In this document: positions 1-10,200 of the stretch, piece after piece
How the letters are laid out: every line of letters begins with the position of its first letter
Position numbering within the stretch: the stretch's first letter is position 1
Assembly: GCA_003118195.1 (NCBI GenBank)
Contig: BEXV01000180.1
Location: 48,099-64,636 of the forward strand
Reading direction: 5' to 3'
DNA: 16,538 nt
From: Hemicentrotus pulcherrimus
Lineage: Eukaryota; Echinodermata; Echinoidea; Camarodonta; Strongylocentrotidae
Position numbers and translations under genes: made by a program
Notes under the pieces: model-generated
What the model was told of the DNA's origin: nothing
What the model saw: only the letters and a program-made list of their open reading frames with translations
The model's database searches: none

Positions 1-535
1 GGAAAGCCGTTAGCATCTTTCAAAATACTTTGTAAAAGTTATTTGAAAAGGCATAAATGTTGATTAAAGTCATTACCCCACTTAAATTATTGTATTCTTG
101 TATGGGCATGCTCTAGTATGCAAAATACAAATAGGCTTTTAATTTTACAAAAGAAAATTATAAGAATTATATCGCACAGCCAATACCTTGTTCATACTAT
201 ACCTCTTTTTTACAACCTAAATCGTCTAAAAGTAAACGATATTTATGTTTATCAATGTGCAATTTTTATGTATTTATGTTTTAAAAAAACTTTTACCTAT
301 TAGTATTTTACAATATTTTCAACTTAATAAGAATATTCATGGTCACCAGACCAGGACTTCAAATAATGTTCATACTTCAGGAGTAAGGACACTAGTTTCC
401 CAAAATACAATTTTTTTCAGGGGTCCAAAAATTTGGAATGACATACCTATAGATATTTGACCGAGTCCATCACTAAATAGTTTTAAAAGAAAATTTAAAC
501 TGTACTTGTTAAAACAATACTCAATAGTGCAATAA
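1..535 (+). pseudogene. LINE ORF2 C-terminal fragment, frameshifted
   Basis: Frame 1 reads LNYCILVWACSSMQNTN then RLLILQKKIIRIISHSQYL, the conserved region just after the reverse transcriptase domain of jockey/CR1-like elements (YxxxxWG...LxxLQKKxxRxI). An in-frame TGA at 61-63 interrupts it. Around the A-run near 285 the reading shifts to frame 2, which gives HQTRTSNN, FFRGPKIWNDIP and, after a TGA at 458-460, SPSLNSFKRKFKLYLLKQY ending at 535. The RTR, GPKIWN and FKxxLKxxLL order is the typical C-terminal end. Two stops plus one frameshift make it non-functional. Confidence 0.82.
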
Positions 536-895
536 CCTATATTCTTAATGTTCATCAGGCAGAAAAGTGTGTGTTGGTGTGTATGGGAGAGAGTGTATGT
601 GTGAATGCAAATTATTTCCTTTTTTTTAAAATTCCTTTTTATAACAAATACAAAATTTGAATAATGTACTTAATTTTTTTACACAATTACTGAAGACAGA
701 CTTTTACATAAGGCCCGGCCTTCTTGTCTAGTCTCCAAATACTTTCATTAATGTACATGTTTAAAATGTTTTTCCCTTGTCCATCATGTCTTCTCCACTT
801 GTGTTACCCTCGTGTTATATATTGATACATGTATTATATCAACTTTTATATGTTTGTTTTCCTTTGTATATTTTTAATGAAAGTATTGAAATAAG

Positions 896-914
896 TGAAC
901 TTGAACTTGAACTT
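896..914 (+). repeat. LINE 3' terminal repeat (TGAACT)3
   Basis: Three perfect TGAACT units plus one base directly follow the A/T-rich 3' region of the LINE and mark its 3' boundary. Confidence 0.75.
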
Positions 915-1103
915 ATTATCAAGGAGATTTCATGTTCTTGATGTGGAATTTATGAAAAGTCTAAAATACTTTTATTTTTGCTTTTGAATATTTTTTATTT
1001 TAAGGCTACAAATGGTTTTCCATAATATTTAAGTCCAACTTAGAGATAAGTTCAACTATGGATCTTTGTGAAACACCCCCAGGTATAATTGTGTAATGCT
1101 CAC

Positions 1104-1256
1104 GCCATCAAGAAGAGTCCACCACAGTTGGAGCACGAGCTGCGCTCTGTCGGTGAGGCCTTTCTGTCATACGAGAAGACTCCGATGACCAAACCGAGAA
1201 GGAACAGGATTACGATGAAGAGGATGAATCCATAGAATATGTACATCACGTAGGCT
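1104..1256 (-). CDS. Prominin exon 9 of those visible: TM3 and YDR motif
   Basis: 153 nt, entered with the last base of a codon (completing Arg) and left after two bases of an Ala/Gly-type codon. It encodes AYVMYIFYGF followed by a long Ile/Leu/Val/Phe segment (TM3), then GVFSYDRKASPTER and SCSNCGGLFLMA. This is the diagnostic cytoplasmic turn of prominins, where vertebrates have GVxGYDRxATPTxRGCVSNTGG. The acceptor is pyrimidine-rich ending CTACTCAG, and the donor is GC|GTGAGC. The frame stays open 5' of the acceptor into the intron (to about 1387), which is read-through, not coding. The next exon (TM4) is not in the window. Confidence 0.95.
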
Positions 1257-4200
1257 CTGAGTAGAGGAAGGAAATTAAAACAGATGTAAGATTGGGCGTT
1301 AGATTTGCAACAGAAAGTGCAGAAATACGATATGTCACAAGAAATCTGCTTAGCTTTCAACAATGCTGTATCTATAACCATAACCAACTGTTTGAAAACA
1401 AAACATAAACTAGATCGATGTTCGACTGCGTGCAGTAGAAAATGATGCCTCCACCATAGAGCAATTTTTCCAATTCAAGTATGATTTTAATTTATTTACA
1501 GGTTCACACAATATCGATATTACAAGCTATTTTTTATATACATGTATGACCCTTTGGTCTTTGATCTTATGACCCTAAAATCTAATCAGTTCAATGGCTC
1601 TGCAAGATACATACATGACCCAAATTTGATAGTAATCCATTCGTCAGTTCTAATAAGATTATCTTATTAAAACTGACGAATGGATTACTATAAGAAGGCG
1701 TTCACAAGCTATTTTTGCATACATGATGAGCCCATGACCTTTGGCCTCATAACCCCAAAACTACTCAGTTCAATAGCTATAGCTAGGCTACTGTTGACCA
1801 CTTGGATACAATGCCGGAGCTATTAAAGGCCTCAAGTCTATTTAAATTGTATATTATGTACGATTCAAATGCTATCCCATGGATTAACTTACCTATACTT
1901 ATCATAGTCCTCAGCGTACGTAGTCAGGTAGTCATTTGCTGTATTCTCGATTGGTTCAACTAGTCCAGATGTCTGGGAGAAAGCAACAAGAAAGATTGAG
2001 AAGTTACACCCTTCTATCGGTATAAATTGTAAGGAAGACATTCTTGAGCAGGTCGAAACTCATAGAGAAGAGGGAGGGGGGAGGGGGGCGCCTTTTCTTG
2101 CCGAAATATCAATTTATCGATTTCTAAACTATGCATGCATGCAAAAATGATGACACTTACAGGTACTTATAACAATGTTATATTTCATCAAAATATACAA
2201 AATTAAGATAAACAAAGTACAAAGAGACTGCCTTCCTGTCAGATTATCAGTTGGTACCTACACATATTGTTACTGTTGTTGGTGAATAAATATATCCATC
2301 ATTCAATCAAATATCGGCTGCTGATTGCCCAAATCATGGTAAATTCAGGCTGCCCTGTAAAGAAAAACAAGTCAGCAAATTGACCATGACACACAGTTTT
2401 CTAAACTCATATTTTTGTACGAAATCCCAATTTACTTACGCTCTGAAAGGTATATGTGGTGGAGTTGATGAATTCGTTGAGGGTTCCTTCCAGATTGTCG
2501 ATAGTATCGATGATATCTGGAAAGAGGAATCATCAAAAAAATGGCAAAGCCTAGAATTAGAGAGCTAGCTCTTAGAAAAAGAAAAGAGGAAAACAAAACC
2601 CATCCATACTATACATTTCGTTTAAACTTTAACTTAATATAAACTTCTATAGTGAATAAGAAAGTACAATATGTTGAGAGCATATACATTTACTTTAACA
2701 GAGTAAACACCTTTCACACTCTCTTCACACAAATCTGTAATTTATTAAGAGAAAAAGATGTTTGCATTCATAATGAGCCCTGTGACCTTTGACCTTGTGA
2801 CCCCAAAATCTAATCAGTTAATTGGCCCAGCAAGAAACATATATGAAACAAGTTTTGCGGGAATCCGTCAATCGGTTCTTGAGATAACGCAATCACGTGA
2901 ATGGGACATACAGAGTACCAGACGGACGGACAACACAAAAACATAATGCTTCTGGCTACTTTGTTGCGGAGGCATAAAAACCATTTGTCTTATTTAATGT
3001 TATCTTCTTACCTGCTACATCAGTGGATGTTGTATTACGCAATGTCTCTGGGATGTCCTCAAATGTTTGTGCACCCTGTATTAAGTAGGAGAAGAGGAAA
3101 AGAGTAATTAAATTATGATAGTGGCTTTGTTATATTTGCATGAAACATTCAAGCAATATAACACATATACTTAAAGCAAACAAAAAAAAAAATACTAAAA
3201 AAAAACACCTGTAAGTGTTAAATATACATGTCTAGACGTTGACATCGACTTTAGGCATTGGAGACAAATTACACATAGCCTGATTAATAACATTAAGAAC
3301 AGATTACAAGGGGATAGACATGCACAAAATTAAAAAAGCGCTGGGAGAGATAGTAAAGGGATACAGGGTGTGATGGAGGAAGAAAGACTTTAGAGGTGGG
3401 AGGAGAAGGGAATGAGTCAGAAGAAAGGGAAGGGTATACAGTGTGTCCCAGAAAAAAGGAAACCGGATTTCAGTGGAGAAATTTTGTATCATAATTAAGC
3501 ATTGCCCTGATGAGATAAACATGCATGAAAAAGCAGTTTCCCTTCTTTCATATGATGCACTATACTCATCATTCATAATTCAAGATTGAATTAAACGATT
3601 GAAAGTGGTGCTACCAAAACTTCATTTGCAAAATTAAATTGCCTCTTGTTTAACGCTCTTGTCCGTAACCCTGTGACACTCATGATGCTTGAACAATACT
3701 TCCTTGGTTATGGCTGAGTAGACAGAGTAATTAGTGCTCAAGAACATCAGGTACCCATAAAATACAGAAGCTGTGATATCATAAAAATCTTTTTTTTAAT
3801 AGAATTTCTCAATTTTTGCTTCATTTTCTAGAAGAGCATCAAAAATAATGTTCACAGTTGAATACCAATTGAATATGTGAAGTATTGGCTAAGATATGAC
3901 CATCTAAATAAATAGATTTCCTGTAGGAACTCAGTGTTATATTGCTTTAGTTTATAATGATATGAACCAGAGCAATAACACTAATTAAAGTTCCTATAGG
4001 AAATCTATTTATTCAGATGGTCATATCTAAGCCAATTCTCAACATATTCAATTGATTTTTGACATTAGGACACTATTTTTGATGCTCTTTCGGAAAATGA
4101 AGTTAAATTTGAGAAATTCTAAACATAGTTTTTTGAAGACGTCACATTTCACCACTCCATTCACTTCTGGGTGGAAAGTGGCAATTGCAGATTAACGCCT

Positions 4201-7200
4201 TGCCCAAGAATGTTAATGCCGGGTTGGGATTTGAACCCTTAACTTTTGTTTAAAAGGTCAAGTGAATATACCCCTATCTCTTTATACAACACATTACCTC
4301 TAGTGCTTGTTCGCTGAGATTTCGATTGGACACATCAGTCAGCTCACTAATTGAATCATCCACGAGTACTTGTGGGAAGGTTCCATCACCCTGTACGGAA
4401 TGAACAAACGAAAAACATCTCTAAAAATAAATATCCTAGAGCAACTACAAATAAATGCACCAAGGAAAGCCAATTTTCACTAAACTCTGTGTATTCTAAT
4501 AAAGTAATGACAAAATGTATACCTTTCACATCAGTCCTTGTTGGAAGTGTACATCACTTGTGAGTCTGCATCCGTCCTCCATTTCAACTTAAAGGCATGA
4601 ACTTTAAAAATGGTTCTCTGGGATTTCATTACTAATATTAAGTTTATTTATTAATAACTATAAAAATAAAAACAATCATACAAATTTCAATTTACAAAGC
4701 AATATCTATAAGACAATTGTCAATCATGAATATCAATAAATATACCAAGTTTGAAGCACATACCTCAAGAAGTTCTTGACATTACAATGTGACAAGAGTA
4801 ATAGCTCTAATCTAAAATATTGACCGCTATGACCTTTGACCATTGACCCACTTAGCAAAAGTCTGATCAGACTATCTTCCAAAAATGATACATGCCATCA
4901 CCAAGTTTGAACCTAAAACCTGTAATTTCAGAAATTGACCTCTTTGACATTCAGCCTGTCATAAATAACATCACAAAATTTGAGCTTCATACACTGTATC
5001 TCTAGTGGTTATTGAGATATTGCAATAACAAGGTTGATATCTAGAATGTCAAAAATTGACCTCTTTGGCCTCTGATTTTTAACCTATTAAACAAAAAACC
5101 TGAACAAATCCTCTTCCTATGGTCGTACAAATTATCACCAAGTGAGACAAAAGATAAATCATCATTTTAAGCTAATTTAATGCAGCATTATTGCATTTGG
5201 GCCACTTTCAAAAGACCGCTCTTGATAGGATTTTCAAGGACACTATCTGTATCACTAATTACTATAATCTATATGACCTTCCTAATGGCAACAGTAGCTT
5301 TAATACAAAACAGGAGAATACGGATAACGAGGTGAAAAGATCGCTCCTATTATGATGTTCAATTAGGATGCTCTCTAATGAATATGATTACTCCATACAA
5401 TTCTTATTCTTTAGTGACCGAGTATTATTCTATGGCTATGTGAGCTTTTTGTCAAGTGTGTTTTCATGAGCTTTAATTTTAAACGATGCATGTAACATCA
5501 TCAATTGCAGTGGGTGAGATGTTTTGCCGGTATTTTTAAAAGGTACCGACTGTATGCATAGTAAACAGTCATTATCAAGTGTTTTTTTATTTTTTAAAAT
5601 TTGTATTTGTATTTGTATTTTGTTCATTTATTTATTTATTTTTTAATTTTTTTAATTTTGTATTATTATTATTATTATTATTATTTATTTATTTTTTTTT
5701 TTGGGGGGGGGTACTACTTGGTCACCTTACAAAGATTAGTATGAGAAGTGTAACCTCTTTAGCATTTCAACTTAAAAATTGGTTGAATTGGTTGAACTCA
5801 CACATGAGTCAGAGACATATATATATATATATATATATATACAGTTTTCACTTTTTTTTTATTCAAATAGAAATATCACCAGGAAAATTTAGGGTCTTAA
5901 ACTAACACTAAAAACAAACAAAAACAAGATTCTTGTCCCCCTTGAGCAGTCTTTATAATTATACAGGTTCAATACACTGTACATACCGAGCCAATGTTTA
6001 CATCCCGTATGTCTGCTTATAGTTGTACATTTTGCAGGTTAGCTGTTGTATTAGTGCAGCAGCCACATGTACCACATAGGGTACCTAGAGTGGTCAAGAT
6101 TGAAGTCAAGTTGGTATCGAGGATATCCCGGTTAGTCTCCATCTGAGCCTGCCGAGTATCGACTGCTTCCATGGAGGACAGGGTTCCGTCAATGTCTGTG
6201 GAAAGGAGACAAAAGATTTTTAAAAATAATAATAATAATAATTATCCGCTTTTATATAGCGCACAATACAGTACATCGATACAATGATGTGTCAAAGCGT
6301 GTTACAGATATATTATTACCCCGGTCATCTGATTCAGGCCTACCCGCACGCAATGTGTGCACATTCTCCACTCCCTGGGGAGCATTATGGCGAGTCGCCA
6401 TTTTACAAGCGCACACTTGATCATCCATCAACATTAACTTTCGCATCCTACCGGATTCCATTTAACACCTGGGTGGAGAGTGGAAAATGTAGATTGACGT
6501 CATGCCAAAGGACATTAGTGCTGTGGCAGGACTCGAACCCTGTACCTTGTGATCTGCAGTTGAGTGACTTATCCACTAGACCACAAAACCTCTTTATCAC
6601 AGTGATACTAGTTGCTTTTAATCAATGAGTCATGAAAAGAGACCCCAACACATTGGAGCATCACTGACAATGTTCTGTAACTTTGGCAGCCTGATACAAC
6701 CTGGTCACAGAGAGATGATCAGGGTCTGAAATCAGGGCCAGTAGTCAATTCAATAAGTACATATTTTTTGGCTTTTTAATGCCAGGTTAGATAAAATACT
6801 TAGCCAACTTTGGTTTTCAGTTGAAGCTTTTGGCTATGCAGTTCCTTAGAATAAGTTGATTTGAATGAAAGCAGAAAAATAACAGAAACAGGATGGCAAA
6901 AGTTTCAAATGAATCGGACCAATACCGCTAACAAGAATTTCAAGAAAGTTATGAATGTTTGAAATATGAGATTGCTATTCTATGCATATCTCAAATTGGT
7001 AGTTTGGTCAGTGGATCATGACGTAGAAGTAGGACGTGGATAACTCCCATTTGCCATGTACAAAAGTATCACTTATTTCTGTTTTTCTATTAAGTTCCTA
7101 CCCCCTTGGGTGCAACTCAAAATATATTATAGATAGCATATTGTTATAGGTCTTCTAAAAAAAGAAAAGTCCCTCCTGAGACATGCATTTTTGAACAAAT

Positions 7201-10200
7201 TAAATTCTAGACATTTTGTATGTTGGAACAGATGGGAAAGTAGTGCGGCACTACATCACATGGACATTACCGCTTCAGCCAATTTAAAGTGCCCCTACGT
7301 AGTATAGCGATTACAACTTTCAAAAATTAAAAACTGTCTTATATTTAGTCAGATTTAATTGATACTTTCATCAGTTTGCTTCTCTGATTTTTTCTGCTTT
7401 TGGGGGGAGTATTTGTCTATTTGGGCTGGATTTTTCGTTTAAATTTAATTCCAAATAGACAATATCAATAAAACTATGGGAATAAACAAAACAGAAACTT
7501 GAAATAATTTGATGTCGGGGATTATCATGGTAATCAAACCCTCAGCTCAGGAACATATGGGTACAAATAAAATAAACAGCATGCCAATGTCATTAATGGA
7601 ATACATTTCCTTCATCTTTTTTCCAGAGCTATATATTGTATAGCACACATGTGCCAAAACAAATGATAAATTTTGTGGTAACTAAGCTTTCATCAGTGTG
7701 GACTTTATTCCAAGGGTACCGTACTTGATATGGCTCATTAAACAATGCAAATATAGAGTTACTCAAATTTGTTTGCTCTAAATCTTGAAGAGATGACCAT
7801 TAAAATACAATTTAAAACCATCAAGCATGTTTTATCCAGTTCCAAATGACCACGTTTTCAATATTTTTACAACTCTGGGTTTCACTTCCCTGTTTGCTTT
7901 ATATTGTTATACTTTTGTTTGTACAATTGTATGCACTTTTGTGTTTTCATAAAAGAACAGGGTGGTTTATCACCTGATAAATTTTATACATCCCTAACAA
8001 CCCCATGTTAAAGTGTAACTGAATCATCAGTATATATAGGGCAATATAATAACCACTAGTCAATATGAAATTGTTGAGGGAAAACCCATTTTATGCATCA
8101 GAACGATCATATTTCTATATACAATGTACATGTAGGTAAACAAAAGTCCTCATATTTATGGACCTCACTACATTGTATATACCTCTCTTTTTGCAGATCT
8201 TTGTTATATGACCAAACAAAGAGTAGTCTTACCTATGCAACCTAAATTGCTGATGTGTGAGTAATAAACAAATGAGTTTCCAACTGGTCGAATATTATTT
8301 GTTATAATATAATAGCCATGGAATGCGCGTCATGGACAGCACATTACATGGAGGAAAGTGGCACACAGTTAACAAACTATTGATTCTCTTGTATTAGTGT
8401 CCTACAGGTGTACATAAAGGTCTGCATACTAAGTCTGAATATTCCTCTGCTTATAATGTGCCCTAGCTTTGATAAATTGCAGGGTCAAATTGGGCTAATG
8501 AACAAAATATATCACAACAAGCAAAATTCACACAGATTGTCTATTTTAAAATAAAGTGTAGGCTTACCCCACTTCCCACAAAATAATCTATGGTCAAATG
8601 AACGTTAGGGCATAAGTTATCATCTGAATAATAAGCAGCCGTCAAAGCGAAACATAAAACAAACAAACAAACAAAAAGACTACAAAAACCACCAAACAAA
8701 TAACAATGACAACAATAAACAAATTGTTATTGCCTAATTACTCTCTGTACTTCCTGGACATGTTTCACAAAGCCTTTTTTCGATGACAAATAACAAAAAT
8801 CAGTGACAAATCTGATGATAACCAATCAGAAGCAAGGATTTCACTAGCTTATAACAAAAACTGTCATTTGACACCATTGACAAGTTTTGTAAAATGGGGC
8901 CCAGATGTACCGGTATGTGCATGAATAGGACCATAGACTAACTTTAAGGAAACAAGCCATGATCTGCTACCTACGTGCATGTATGCTAATTGTCTGACTT
9001 TAATTCATCAATTATTTCAATTACTAAATGTATCTCTTCAATCATCAATCCACTAATTTCACAACTGATCACTCATGCAGCATGGTATGTATATGTTTGA
9101 TCAGCTGTGTCAATGTTTTGTCTCTTTCTATACTCAATCAATAGCAGTAATTATTATTCCTACAAAAGCAGTACTTTCAAGCAATAAAGAAAAGATTGAT
9201 TGAGTCTAGCGAGGCACTTTAACCTTGACCTACTTTAAAAAGTTCGGTACAACAAAATATTCACCCAGTTGAAAGATATGTGGCAAGTATACAATGCATG
9301 AACAATGAGGATGCCTTCAAACATGCAGGGCTAGACAATGGATACGCACACAGATGCATGTCACAATATTTGTTTTTCATTGTCGAAAAAATATTAAATG
9401 ATGTTTTTTTGGGTGTGTTTTTGTTTAAATCATTGCCCATTGATAGCTTTCAGTGGGTTTTATACCATTGTTTTGAATCTCCCGTTTCAATAAATTGGTG
9501 ATCATGATATGTTTGCAGAATATTGTTGACATAGAGTAGTAATGGTACATACATATACATGCACTGTATGTACTATCGTGCAGGAAGCCTTCAAATTTGC
9601 AAGGCTAGACAATGGATATACTGTATGCACACAGATGCACACTACAACACTTTTTTTTTCTTCATTGTTGACAAAATATGAAATTCATTTTTCGCTGAAG
9701 TTTTTTAATTCATTTAATTCATTCCCAATTTTATAAATTGGTGAACATGATTATCCCGTGTCCACACACAACATTTTCTCTGATTAGCCGTGATACCATT
9801 TCGGGATAGTTATACTGTTTCGCGATAGTTATACGATGAAATTGTGTGTGTGGACGCTTACCTACATGTACTATACGTCGCATAATGAAACGTTGTATAA
9901 CGAAATGATGCAAAAACCTGCGTTTCGTTATACGACATATAACTAATCATGCCTAATCACGCTTAATCACGGAATGTGTTGCGTGTTGACGTAACTAGTA
10001 TAACTAGTCGAGCTAGAGCGGTATAACTGGGCGGGGCTTAACGTGACCTCGTGCGAAAGGAGACCTGACCTCTCATTTTCGCTTCCATTCCATGACCGTA
10101 GTAGCAAACTGCACACCTACAATGTATACGACTTTCGCTGTAGAGTTTCATGATTACTTTCTTGTGTGTGGACACCCTGGAATTTATACGATGATTCTTT

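Larger units (their letters stand above)
1..914 (+). mobile_element. 3' end of a non-LTR retrotransposon (LINE), broken
   Basis: This is the C-terminal remnant of a LINE polymerase ORF (to 535), a roughly 360-bp 3' untranslated region, and a short terminal repeat of TGAACT units at 896-914. A terminal array of short repeats is the usual 3' boundary of CR1/L2/jockey-like LINEs. It lies antisense to the prominin gene in the intron after exon 9. The 5' part (endonuclease and polymerase core) is outside the window or was never copied. Confidence 0.8.
4391..6028. other. Intron between exons 4 and 5
   Basis: Besides the tandem array and simple repeats listed separately, I see no gene or element boundary in 4391-4700 or 5160-5580. 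Short frames here are A/T-rich and have no recognisable domain. Confidence 0.7.
6591..8753. other. Intron 3-4, quiet stretch
   Basis: I see no exon, RNA gene or complete mobile element in these 2.1 kb. It is A/T-rich unique-looking sequence apart from two short inverted repeats and an (AAAC)n tract listed separately. Confidence 0.6.

Noticed and set aside
1257..1387. 5' extension of the open frame before exon 9, with a Met at 1387
   Set aside because: A good acceptor at 1257-1258 and matching phase with exon 8 show that this is intron read-through.
2300..2362. Possible extra minus-strand exon after a TTTTTCTTTACAG acceptor
   Set aside because: Exons 7 and 8 already join in phase, the candidate has no donor in a usable frame, and stops appear early.
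3304..3576. 90-codon minus-strand frame
   Set aside because: It crosses unique intron sequence and the end of a foldback arm; no domain, and low-complexity Phe/Leu/Pro content.
5579..5905. 108-codon plus-strand frame
   Set aside because: It is translated from T-rich low-complexity and an (AT)n microsatellite; the product is Phe/Leu/Ile/Tyr runs.
6520..6590. tRNA gene on the minus strand
   Set aside because: The A and B boxes have tRNA spacing, but the stems do not pair well and the sequence continues into a SINE body and (ATT)n tail.
6284..6628. 114-codon plus-strand frame and a 69-codon minus-strand frame (6252-6461)
   Set aside because: Both lie within the SINE and have no protein family pattern.
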